A DNA stretch of 64,000 bases from positions 12,111,862 to 12,175,861 of the forward strand of contig NC_134675.1 of the NCBI RefSeq assembly GCF_030463565.1, in the 5' to 3' direction. The position numbers and the translations under genes were made by a program. Position 1 is the first letter of the stretch, and each line of letters opens with the position of its first letter. Positions 22,515 to 33,380 of the stretch are shown here, piece by piece. Source of the stretch: Pelecanus crispus (Eukaryota > Chordata > Aves > Pelecaniformes > Pelecanidae). The notes under the pieces are model-generated. The model was not told the DNA's origin. It made no database searches and saw only the letters and a program-made list of their open reading frames with translations.

Positions 22515-24542
22515 ACACTGGTCACAGTATTCGCTGTTCACTTCCTGTAAATGTGAATCAAAAGTCCCCTGATCAAGGTCGGAAGTAAAATTAGCCCTCT
22601 TACTCTGTCTCGGGAACTGCTCATTGGAAACTGGAGCTGCACTTTTCCTGGGAGAACCGCCTTTTCTAATAGTTTTTCCTTGCAACTCACGCACCCGTGC
22701 CTCTAAGGTTGAGGTGGGTTTTCCATCCCACTTTCTCATGTCCTCTCCATAATCACGCAGGTAAAACCACAGGGTGCCCCGTGGTGTGTATCCTCTATAT
22801 CCTCTCTCTTGAGCATAGGGACGTTGACTCCTAATGGCTGAAACACTGGTCCGTACAGGTGGGGAGTAGGACAGATCCTCTCTGAGTTGTTGGAACTCTT
22901 GGCATTTTTTTTCAGACAGTTTTTCCACAGCTGAGACACAGGCCCGTAGAGAGGAAGAGAGACTTTCTTCGTATTCCCGGAGTCGTCTAGCCACTTCATC
23001 CACCATTGGTGCCTCGTCATCTTTCCAGGCCAGTATTGCCAACGAGTTGGAATACGATGCTGGTGCGCTCCGTACCACCTTCCGCCACATGGGTTGTGTG
23101 CACCTGACTTCATCTGGATCTTTGGGTAACTGCTCATCATTCAGGTCACTGTAAATCACCTCCAGCATGGCTAATTCCCTCACGTACTGGATACCCTTCT
23201 CTACGGTGGTCCATTTGCTTGGGCGGTATAAAACATCCTCCTTGAAGGGATACCTTTCCTTCACGCTTGACAGAAGTTGCCTCCAGAGGCTGAGCGGTTT
23301 TGCCCCTTTTCCAATTGCTTTGTCAATGCCCCCTTCCCTAGAAAGGGATCCCAGCTGCTTGGCTTCCTTACCCTCTAAATCCAGGCTACTGGCCCCGTTA
23401 TCCCAGCATCTGAGCAGCCAGGTGATGATGTGCTCACCTGGATGACGACCGAAATCTTTTCGCATATCTCGCAGCTCACTCAGGGATAGGGGTCGGGTGG
23501 TCACCATCTCATTTATGGGTTCTTCCTCCTCTGGTTCTCGTGATGGCCCTGGTTCATCTTCATCCCTTACTAAACGAGCTGATTTCCTCGTGTATTTTTT
23601 CTTCTGTATAGGGGCAACTGATACTGGCGCAGGTTGGTTCTCTGGTTTAGCCACGGTGCCTGTCACTGGGGTTGGAGTGGCTGCAGTGCTCATGGCTGTG
23701 GCTGGAGTAGCCGCAGTGCCTGGGGTAGGGGTTTGAGTAGCTGCAAGGCCTGTAGTGGGTGTTGGAGTAGCCACAGGGCCTGTAGTGGGGGTTTGAGTAG
23801 CCACAGTGCTTGTTGTTTTGTCATCAGATCCAGAGACCTTCTCTTTCTTTTGAGGGTACTGATTAGTGTTGACCACGGCTCGATAGGCATGGGCCAGTCC
23901 CCAGCATGTTGCAATGATTTGTGTCTCTCTGGAGCTACCAGGGTGACAACATACTTTTTCCAAATACTTTACTAATTCTTCAGGATTCTGCACTTGTTCA
24001 GGGGTGAAGTTCCAAAACACTGGAGGTCCCCACTGCCCTAGGTACTTGCGCATACGATCCCACACACTCTGCCACTCATAACTCTCCAGCCTTGGGGTAG
24101 ATCTCTGGATGATATTTTTAAACTGCTTACTGACCTTTATCAAAACAGAAACAACATTCCCAAGAAGTATCAATAGAAGTATCTTAACTGCCCAGGGGTG
24201 TTCAAGATACTGGAAAGTTGTTGTAATGAAGGAGGAAACATCATAGAAGAAAGCAGCAAAGGTGCCATTCTGTATTTCCTCCACAACAAGCCTCTCAGAG
24301 TAAGAAGTATAATTGCTAACTCTCTCCATGAGGTAGTACCCGAAGTACAGTAGTGACTTCTGTATGAAACCCAAATACCAAAGAATGCTCAAGGTCAGGG
24401 TTTTGATAAGGAGCCTCCCAAGCAAAAGATCATGAATCACTGCAGAGCATAGCACACTGCACAAACTGACAACAAGCTTTAACACGTTCTGCAAAAAAAA
24501 GAACATGGTGCAGATCAGAAGAACTAATATCGTGACCGGCAA
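22512..24542 (-). CDS. gag: gag-like protein with N-terminal membrane domain
   Basis: This is an open frame of 676 codons starting 59 bases after the primer binding site. Residues about 3-36, 44-71 and 118-137 are strongly hydrophobic and look like membrane helices. Two N-glycosylation sequons (NYT at 77, NGT at 92) lie between them. Residues about 255-310 are a Thr/Ala/Pro-rich linker of imperfect TPT-type repeats. A basic stretch (KKKYTRKSARL) and an acidic one follow, then a helical, capsid-like region around 360-560. I see no CCHC zinc knuckle, no classic major homology region and no N-terminal myristoylation Gly. It ends in TAG and is followed in the same frame by pol. Assignment as Gag rests on position. 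No internal stop or frameshift is present. Confidence 0.75.
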   Translation of the reverse strand: MPVTILVLLICTMFFFLQNVLKLVVSLCSVLCSAVIHDLLLGRLLIKTLTLSILWYLGFIQKSLLYFGYYLMERVSNYTSYSERLVVEEIQNGTFAAFFYDVSSFITTTFQYLEHPWAVKILLLILLGNVVSVLIKVSKQFKNIIQRSTPRLESYEWQSVWDRMRKYLGQWGPPVFWNFTPEQVQNPEELVKYLEKVCCHPGSSRETQIIATCWGLAHAYRAVVNTNQYPQKKEKVSGSDDKTTSTVATQTPTTGPVATPTPTTGLAATQTPTPGTAATPATAMSTAATPTPVTGTVAKPENQPAPVSVAPIQKKKYTRKSARLVRDEDEPGPSREPEEEEPINEMVTTRPLSLSELRDMRKDFGRHPGEHIITWLLRCWDNGASSLDLEGKEAKQLGSLSREGGIDKAIGKGAKPLSLWRQLLSSVKERYPFKEDVLYRPSKWTTVEKGIQYVRELAMLEVIYSDLNDEQLPKDPDEVRCTQPMWRKVVRSAPASYSNSLAILAWKDDEAPMVDEVARRLREYEESLSSSLRACVSAVEKLSEKKCQEFQQLREDLSYSPPVRTSVSAIRSQRPYAQERGYRGYTPRGTLWFYLRDYGEDMRKWDGKPTSTLEARVRELQGKTIRKGGSPRKSAAPVSNEQFPRQSKRANFTSDLDQGTFDSHLQEVNSEYCDQC

Positions 24543-24600
24543 CTGTTAACAGACTCCTTAATACACTCTGGTTAATCTGTTGTTATCTCAAACCCTTCGT

Positions 24601-24618
24601 GCCCCACGTTGGGCGCCA
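24601..24618 (-). other. Primer binding site, tRNA-Lys type
   Basis: Read on -, the 18 bases are TGGCGCCCAACGTGGGGC, the standard complement of the tRNA-Lys(1,2) 3' end. It lies 8 bases from the end of the 5' LTR, farther than the usual 2-3 bases. Confidence 0.85.
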
Positions 24619-24626
24619 AAAAGGAC

Positions 24627-25195
24627 TGTCGTGGTTTAGCCCCAGCCAGCAACTAAGCACCACGCAGCTGCTCGCTCACTCCCCCTACCCCGATGGGATG
24701 GGGGAGAGAATTGGAGGAGTAAGAGTGAGAAACATTCCTGGGTTGAGATAAGAACAGTTTAATAATTGAAATAAAGTAAAATAGTAATGCTAATAGTAAC
24801 AGTATAATAATGATAATAATAATAACGATATACAAAGCAAGTGATGCACAATGCAATTGCTCACCACCCGACGACCAATACCCAGACAGTTCCCGAGCAG
24901 CGATCGCTGCTCCCCGGCCAACCCCCCCCAGTTTATATACTGACCATGACGTCATGTGGTATGGAATAGCCCTTTGGTCAGTTTGGATCAACTATTCTGG
25001 CTGTGCCCCCTCCCAGCTTCTTGTACACCTGGCAGAGCATGGGAAGCTGAAATGTCCTTGACTAGCATAAGCAGTACTTAGCAACAACTGAAACATCAGT
25101 GTGTTATCAGCATTCTTCTCATCCTAAATCCAAAACACAGCACTATGCCTGCTGCTAGGAAGAAAATTAACTCTATCCCAGCCGAAACCAGGACA
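24627..25195 (-). repeat. 5' LTR of the provirus (family A)
   Basis: This 569-bp LTR runs from TGTCGTGG to ACCAGGACA on the + strand; sense -, so its U3 is at the right. It has a TATATAAAC box near 24,940. It is much more similar to the solo LTR at 60,397-60,964 than to its own partner LTR, sharing the same irregular AAT/AAC microsatellite order. Confidence 0.9.
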
Positions 25196-25740
25196 CCCAG
25201 CTGCAACAGTCCTGCTGTTGAACCCCACCTGTATACCTTCCGGGTCTGACAAGCTCCTGAACCAGCCAGATTTGGCTCATTTGGTTTCTCCTCCAAACCT
25301 TTCTTGCTACCGTGCTCTGACCTCCACTTTCTCAGTGGCTTCTAGGATTTGAAGTGCCTCGACATGGACAGTGTACACAGTACTGGGGCTAAGAGGGTCT
25401 TCCTGGAGCTGGATGGACAAGACCTTCCTGTCCCTGGCTAGGTCAGGCTGACGTGCAGAAACTGACTCCACAACCTGTAAGGTTGTAAAGTAGGTATGTT
25501 TATTCAGCACTGGGCTTCTAAGAGCACATCACGTGTGGGCTGTGCATACTCTGCGTACACTGCTCTAGCCCTTGCAGCAGGACTAAGTCTCAGACAGTCA
25601 TCTCAACACATCTTAGATGCTTTCTAATACAGATTTCCTGCTATAGCATACAGCGGTTGTGTACATTTTTGCCCATAATAAAGCCAGCAAGCCACATACC
25701 TTCCTCTCAGTCAGGTTGAGGCCTCAAGGCAGTTGATTTG
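25196..25740 (-). repeat. Possible LTR fragment (unassigned)
   Basis: On - there is an AATAAA (plus-strand TTTATT at 25,499-25,504) in a context resembling the R/U5 of avian ERV LTRs, followed by an Asn/Gln-poor open frame of no known similarity. Ends and target duplications were not found. It may instead be host sequence. Confidence 0.3.
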
Positions 25741-28700
25741 ATCATCGTAAACATGATTGATGGGCTGTTTCCTAAAGGTCCAGTTTGATCATCAATGAAC
25801 TAACAGGACTCAGACCTTTGGACTGAAGAGAGAAAAACCCAAACCACCTGCAATTTACAATCAGTTTTACTTCTGATAGGGAAGAACATTGAGGGCTCAA
25901 AACCATCCACAAAACCACAAGGAAAGGAAAAGTAGCTGTGGCTTTTGAGGATCAGGTTTTGTGGAAAGCATTGCTAACATATCTACCACGTTCCCCTACA
26001 GTAAAGTCTGTTCCTGTGTCAGACCTCACAAATAACAGAAATATATTTGGGGCTTATCCCTGTCCCTACCCCATACCTGTCTTTGAGGGACCCCAGTGTG
26101 AGGCATACCTATAGATCATCAGACACAGCCATAGGGATGGGGGTGGGCTGAGGCCAGGTTGGGATGTCATCCCACAGGTGGGGGGGTGTCAAGATCAGGC
26201 CTGGGGAGGGTAACCCAGTCAGACCCAGCCCTGGAATTGGCCAGGCGGGGGTCTGCTCCCTGCACAGCACCAGCATGTGACCCCATGTGATCTGGGGAGA
26301 GGCTGGGTCCTCACATGCTGCTGCTTCATCTCCAAGACGCAGCATCTGCCTCAGTCAGGGCTGCAGCCTGCGCTGCCGGAGCCCAGAGGCTCTTCTGGCA
26401 GGGAGAGCTGGAAAATGCCCACTGGATCCTGGCCAGAGCCCTGCCCCAAGCCCTGCTGTGGGGTCTTCCTCACCCCTCCATCAACCCTCCCAACCCCACC
26501 AGCCCTGTACCTTCTTCCATGCAGGGATCTTGCAGCATCATCAGGGGGACAAATGCCAGTGCACCGTGCCACCCTGAACTTAGGAATCCCCCAGCCCCTT
26601 CCCTGAGATGATGATAAAACCCAGACATCCCAGTCCCCTACAGCACATCTCCCCCAGAGCTGGGGGGAGAACCCCAGACCTATGGGCAGAAGGAGGGTAA
26701 GGGGAGCCCTAGTAGTGCCAGGGTGCAGAGGGATCCCTCCAGGGTGACAGCTTGGTCATGATGGGTTATCACAGTCTGCCTTGGGCCCAGCAAAACATCT
26801 GGGAGGTCTGCAGGGAGCTGTGCTGGCCTGGGAGAGGGGTGGCATTAGGGCATCTTTGCTGTCACCCAGTTGGCGGCAGCATCTCTCTTGTGGCACTGGC
26901 CACCCAAGGCTGCCATCTCTGCTCTCAAGGTAGCTTATGGAGCCGCCTGCTCTACCCGTGGCCTGGCCTCCCCCAGGACAGGTGGGCTGAGAGCGGAGGT
27001 GTGACGGGAAGACCCCAACAGGGTGCAGGAGTCCCAGGAGGGCACTCCTGGGTGCTGGGCAGAGCTGTGGCAGGCCCTGAGGGTTGGACAACCATCCTTC
27101 CTTCCCCTCTGCTCTGACTGCTACAGCAACCTCTTTCCAGGGGAGGAAGCAGGACCTGCTGCTTGCTCTAACACAGTGAGCATCACCCCACCTTTCTGAG
27201 TCCATCTGTGCATGCCCCCCTGCCATGCCCCTCTCCCCAGAACATGGACCCAAGCCAAGCAAGACTCTCTGCCCTGGCACTGCCACCTTGATGCATGCCC
27301 CCCTGCAGTGTCAGCCAGCCCACGGCCCCCTACCCAGCCTGTCCAGGCCTGTCTGACCTTGTGCTGCAGCCCACACCTCCCCCAAATACACCCTCACTCC
27401 CCTTCACTCTCAGACTGCAACCCTCTCCCATCTGGCTGCGCACTTGCTGACCGCCCAGAAAGATATTTTTAGCACACAAAATTGGACATAAGCAGTTCAC
27501 AGCTGGGAGCAGGGTGGAGTAAGGCTGGAGGGACATGGGATGTTGCATTTTGGTTTCAGGAAGATGTGCTCAGAAATGGGGTTTCCAGCTCTGACCTCTG
27601 AGCAGTTCCACATCTGGTCCAGCTGTTCCTGCTCCCATCCCCAGGGCCATCTTCAGCATGTCCCACCCTGGTTCTTGGACAGGGAACCTGGGTAAGCCCA
27701 GGAGGTGGGCATTGTAAGATTTGGAGTGACATCTCAGGCCAGATTAGCTTCCCCCCCAAACCCTGCTGCCTGAAGGTGCTGCTTTCAGGGAAAGCTCTCT
27801 GCACCAAGGCCAATACTTCTGGCCTGCTCTTTCTGCCCCCATGTTTCATACCCACATCACCCTGTCTGCCCTCTGGCAAAGGCAGTATATTGTGCCTGTG
27901 GTCTCTCTCACTGCCTGAGTGGAGCAGCTCTCCTAAACAAACCCTTTGCCCTGCAGCTCCTTCATTGCACAAGCCTCTACATTGCTCCTGTTCAAATGCT
28001 CCACCCAACCCCATATGCTAGCCCCACAAGTCACAGCTCTCTTTCATAGGCAGCTGATGGAGTGCATGTGTTTGGTGGAGTCATGAGTGTCTCCTTCCAT
28101 ACATGGGTCTTAAATAAAGGGCTTGGCATTTCCCCTTTTCAGTTCTCAGCCTGTACAGCTTCCAGAGGAAAGCAAATCCTGAGGAACTGCCTATGCCACC
28201 CAGAGTTCCTGAGCCCGGAAGGAACCAGATGAATAGGGAAGAAAAAGCCAAGCAACTGTTTCCCCAGTGAACTGGAACCAGTAACCTGGCAGAGGGGGGA
28301 AGGTGGCAGAGCTGGTGGTGTAAGCTGGTCTTCTGGGTGCTGCACCAACAATGCCTTGGAGGAGGTGGTCACTTCACCTTGCTGCCAGTGGGACCCTGAG
28401 CTGGCGCAGCTCCCACCTGACCTGTCCCAGGATGTCTGTCCATGTCCTGGCTGTGGGGTTGCATTCAGCAGAGTGCTGTGCCTCCCCAAAGCAGCTTCCC
28501 CCACACATGGGGCACTGGAAAGCTAAGGTCTGGGCTGGGTCCCTGCTCACCCCTTTCCTCAGTGTGTGGCCCTGCAGAACCCCCTCAGAGCCTGCTGGCT
28601 TCCCCCAGCCTTCAGCCTCTGACCAAGGCTTGTCATGGTGTGACCCTGTTCCCCACAAAGGCTGGGCAGGTGGAGGACAAGGAGGGAGAAGGGCACTGCA

Positions 28701-31413
28701 TCCTGGTAAGTCAGTGTGAGTGGTGGGGATGGCACAGTGCCCAGAGCCCAAGGAGCAGCTGCCCTTTGTTGTATAAATACATGCATAAAGTCATGTGCAT
28801 TTCCAGCCCAGGATCAAGCCAAGGGGAAGATCCTGAGCACATCTACAGCAGCACCACAGCTGACCTGGGGGCAAAGGGAAGGTCCTATCTCATGCAACAA
28901 CCTCCCATGGGGAACCCCCACTTAGCCTGGCCCTTTCCCCCTTGGCCAGCAGAAATCCCGCAGAGCCCAGGGCCATGAGACAAGCAGGCTGGGGAGGCAG
29001 GTTCCCAGGCGGGAGGTGGGGAGGGAGGGTGGATGCTTAGTCCCGTAAGAAAGGACTCGCCGTGCATCATGGTGCGACTTACATGCCAGGTGCCGGACTG
29101 GTGGTGACACACTTGGCTCACCCACAGCCTGCAGCACCAGGTCTCTCCTGACTGTAATTACCCCAGGAGACCAGTTTGTCCAGTGCTGGTGCAATGAGCC
29201 ACTGCAGAACAAGGGCTCAGCAGGGTGGGGTGACCAGCCACCCGTGACACAGGTGGACAGAAACTAGGCCACAGTAATCAAAGTTATTAATGTGTTGTGG
29301 TGGCATGCAGGTGTTGCCTGGGAACAGGGCTCCAGTGTGCAAGGCACAGCAGGATCAAAGCCCTGCCCCATTCATCTCAGCTCTACCTTTTGCTGGAGCC
29401 TGCAGAAACCCCAGGTTAAGGCAGCACTGCCATCACTTGCCCTGGCTCAAGTAGCATTTGCTTCTGCTGCTGCTGGCCTGGGAGCATCGGCCTCACATAT
29501 TTGCCACTAATGTAGCTGAGTAGGACTCACTCTTCTGATTTTTTACCCACCATGGGGTACAACATTGCTGTGTGTGGACAGCCTTGCTCCCTTGTCCTGT
29601 TGTGTTGTAGAGATGTCCCCACATAGAACAACAACACACCTCCTTTCCTTGCCCTTACACCATGGCAGACCCTGGCACACCTTGTCTGTGCCAGACCCAT
29701 TCACATACACCAGGGTGCCGGAAGGTTTTTCGGCCCAGGCCCCATGGAGTGTGCTGATGCACTTCCTTGGAGGGCAGGGTGCCTTGACTCATGGGAGAAG
29801 GCAGGAGATGAGAAAGGCTGGCAGTGCTGCTCATGGAGTTGGCTAAACCTAATGAGATTTTCAACAGCCAGGAGAAGCAATAAAGAGCTGTGATTGAATT
29901 GGCTGCAAGCAGCGGCACGACAGCAACTTCCATGCCAAACACAGTGCAGCTGCCTTCCCTCCCCATGCTGGGCCATGCTCCAGCCTGTGATGCCTCAGCC
30001 TGCCCTGCCTGGCCAGGGTCTGGCCAGGGCACAGGGACAAGGGAAGGGGCTAGGAAGTGCCCCCAGTCACAGGGAGCTCCCGAACTTGCTGGTGCACAGA
30101 GAACTGATGCTCCATTTTCCAGCCCTTCTGACACCTGGACAGAGCATGACTGTCCCCATGTGGCCTTGGCATCGGTGACCCCCAGGTGAAAGGCTCCCAT
30201 GGACATCCAGAGCCCAGCATCGTCACCCTGCTTCTCTGTGCCCCAGCACAGACAGGGGAAGCCAAAGGGGAAGGCAGCAACTGCAGGAGGCCAGGCACTC
30301 AGCTCAACTCTCCTCTCTGCCTGGAGGTGGCCATGGCCGTGTTTCCTCCTGAGAATGGCCCTGGCCCATGACCTCCCTTGAACCTATCCTATTTGGCGCA
30401 GGCCAAAACTGTGTCAAGGAACCAACTGAGTAGTGTGGATGATTACAGGGCCATGCTCAGGCTGAGGAGTTACTCAGAGAGATGTAGCCTGAGTGACCAC
30501 TGGCTCGAGGGTGGGGAGCTCCTTGCAGCACCTACCTCTTGCTCGGGCATCCAGGAAAATAAGCAGGGCTCCACAGTCTCTACTTGGGGGCAGGAGAGCA
30601 GAAGGCACTGGGAGCATCTCTCTCACCCATGCTGCTGTGGCCAGGGTGGGATGCACCCTTCCAGAACAGAAGCTCAGAGCTCACAGGGAAATGGTTCTCC
30701 AGCCTGATGCATTGCTTTCCTCCAGGTTTTCCTTTTGTCAGTTCTGGGATGGGTAAGGAAGCCAGGGCAAGGCTGAAGATGTTGGTTTGTTAATGTAAGG
30801 TCTCTGGGGTGGACTGTGCATGTGGGTTTGTTCTGTAGGGTCTCTGGCAGGCATTGTGCTGAGCTATGCATGCCCTCACCGGCTTTTCCCTCCACATTGC
30901 TGTGCTGCTTCTGAGTTCCTCCTTGCAGCAATGTCAAGCCGTGCAGATCAAACAGCAGCGATGGTGAAGGCTCTTCCCCAAAGCCATAGGCCAAGACCCA
31001 CTGAGCATTCAGCCCTGTTCCCTGCCCTGCTCTCCTAGTGGCATGGGTCAAAGGGCTGCTCCCACCAGCTCAGCCAAGGCCAGTCCTGGGCAGCACTCAG
31101 ATGTGGTCCCGCTTGGCCCACCACTGCAGCCAGACCAGCTTCTTGGCATCTCTGCTCCTGGCTCACATCTGGCAGAACCACAAGCATTTCAGGGATGCGC
31201 TGTGCTGGGGAGTATTACTAATAGCCTGGCAAGAGGCAGGAGATGGAGCAAGGCTGGCACAGCCTCCTGGGATGAGTGTGGAGCTGCTGAGACCCCCATT
31301 GCCCAGGGCCAGGTCAAGAGGGCAAGGAGCAGCCCTATTGCCTGCTGGGCAGCCTTGGAGGATGGGAGGTACTGGGAGATAAGCTGTTCAGGCTGGTTCA
31401 GGAGCAGGGTGGA
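25741..31413. other. Stretch without recognisable genes
   Basis: About 5.7 kb of GC-rich DNA with many short overlapping open frames and scattered pyrimidine tracts, but no exon I can tie to a family. In mammals CIMIP2B (FAM166B) and RUSC2 lie upstream of TESK1. I looked for RUN/SH3 or CIMIP2-like segments and saw none. A lone AATAAA near 28,112 (+) has no associated gene. The 5' end of some unseen gene or the intron of one is possible. Confidence 0.45.
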
Positions 31414-31972
31414 TGTCGTGGTTTAGCCCCAGACAGCAACTAAGCACCACGCAGCTGCTTGCTCACTCCCCCTACCCTGATGGGATGGGGGAGAGAATTG
31501 GAAGAGTAAGTGAGAAACACTCCTGGGTTGAGATAAGAACAGTTTAATAATTGAAATGAAGTAAAATAGTAATGATAATAACAATAACAATAATAATAAT
31601 AATAATATACAAAGCAAGTGATGCACAAAGCAATTGCTCACCACCTGCCGACCGATACCCAGACAGTTCCCGAGCAGCGATTGCTGCTCCCCGGCCAACC
31701 CCCCCCAGTTTATATACTGAGCATGATGTCATATGGTATGGAATAGCCCTTTGGTCAGTTTGGATCAACTATTCTGGCTGTGCCCCCTCCCAGTTTCTTG
31801 TGCACCTGGCAGAGCATGGGAAGCTGAAAAGTCCTTGACTAGCATAAGCAGTACTCAGCAACAACTAAAACATCAGCGTGTTATCAGCATTCTTCTCATA
31901 CTAAATCCAAAACACAGCACTATGCCAGCTACTAGGAAGAAAATTAACTCTATCCCAGCTGAAACCAGGACA
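31414..31972 (-). mobile_element. Solo LTR, family A copy 3
   Basis: This 559-bp element has TGTCGTGG and ACCAGGACA termini on the + strand and a TATATAAAC motif on -, so sense is -. Flanking 5-mers GTGGA (31,409-31,413) and GTGGG (31,973-31,977) differ by one base, consistent with a slightly aged target duplication. An AAT/AAC microsatellite lies at 31,570-31,612. Confidence 0.9.
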
Positions 31973-33380
31973 GTGGGAGATGCTGGAGGTGGTAGCATTT
32001 CCTCTACCTGTTTGACATGAGGTGACTGGCTCCTGGTGACCAGTGAAGCTCCCTGCAGTGCTGGTTCATTGCAAGGATGTAGTTGTGCTCAGATGGCTGC
32101 ATGTCATGTCACTGTGGGTCACAGGTGGTGTAGGCATGGCCAGAGCTGCCTGTCCCTCCTTTTCAGAGGTGGTGGCTGGGGTTTTTTATCAGTGTTCTCA
32201 ATGTTTTCAAATTCACAGTCCACAGGGCTTCCAGCAGGGATGTACTCATCTGGGCTGAGGCATCAGCTGCTCAGTCCCCTGCCACCCTGTTGTGCACCCT
32301 GGCAGGGGCACCAGGGCTTGTTTGAGGAGAAGCAGAAGAGGGAGCTGAAATCACTGCCCACCACTAAGAGATAGGGATGGGATGTCGATGCTGCCTCCAC
32401 AGATGTCACGGTACCAGCACCCAGGCATGAGAAGCATCGACAGGAGCTAACAGGAGGCAGTGAGCAAATGCTGTCAGGTGCTGTGCTGACTCTGCTCGTA
32501 GAAACTTAATGACACAACAAATATTTGCAGCCCTCCCGCTACAGACAGCCCCACATTGGTCTTGAGCTGGAGTGCCGGGGAGGGAACGGCGGAGCAACGT
32601 GTCTGCACAGCGGGGACCTTACCAGCCCCTGCTCGCAGCTGGACGAGGGCTGCTGCAGCTTGCAGCCATGGTGCTGGGCGCTGAGTGTGCATGGCCCTGC
32701 GCTTGCCAAGCTCAGCAACACACAGTGCACTGGGAAATGTAGTCCTGCTGCATCACCTGTACCGTGTGCTGTTGAGCATAACCAGGCTGCACATGAACCA
32801 CTGGGGCTGGGACCTTCTCCCACGTACTCTGGGCTCCTTGCACTGACCAGGCCTCCTAGCAGGTTGCAACAGACCCTGTTGTGCCCCCATCTCCTGTTTC
32901 CTATGGGGCAGAAGAGGGAGAGGTTTGTCAGGGACCTCATAAGCAGGGAGCTGGGGAACATGCAGGACAGGGGCAGGTGCAGGGCTCTGCTGGGTGATGT
33001 GTGGTAATGTGGGAAAAGAGCAGAGGTTGTCCGGGGACAGGAGACAAGAGGACACCTGGGACCAAGAGGCTGCACTCATGTTCTGGGAGAGAGCACCAAA
33101 GGGAGTCATTTGAAGTCAGTCAACACTCCCTTGTCCTGTTCACCTCTGGGTCTGCACAGCCCCTGCAGGCTGGAAAACCATCTTGCAATGAAGCCTTGTG
33201 CCTGCTCCGGCAAAGCTTCACACACTCGCTCACCACAGCCATCCCTGGACCCCCCTCAGCAGCAGCCACTGATGTTCCTGAGTGCTTGCAGAGAAGAAGC
33301 CTCAGGTACTGTGGTGGTACATCTCCCCCTGCCCCTGTTCTTCTGTTCTGTTTTTCCCCTTTACTTCGGCTGCTTTACAA
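31973..33380. other. Stretch without recognisable genes
   Basis: Non-repeat DNA between two LTRs. Open frames up to 178 codons exist on both strands but overlap each other and show no domain. Nothing else was recognised. Confidence 0.45.

Larger units (their letters stand above)
18309..25195 (-). mobile_element. Endogenous retrovirus, nearly complete, no env
   Basis: This 6.9-kb provirus lies on the - strand: 5' LTR (24,627-25,195), primer site, gag (22,512-24,542), pro-pol (19,329-22,511), polypurine tract and 3' LTR (18,309-18,855). Reverse transcriptase and integrase motifs look most like class III (ERVL-type) elements, although the primer site is of the tRNA-Lys type. No envelope gene fits in the 470 bases between pol and the 3' LTR. 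The two LTRs differ clearly in sequence and length, and the flanking 5-mers (ACTAG and CCCAG) do not match. Because pol is interrupted by a stop codon, this copy is defective as it stands. Confidence 0.9.
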
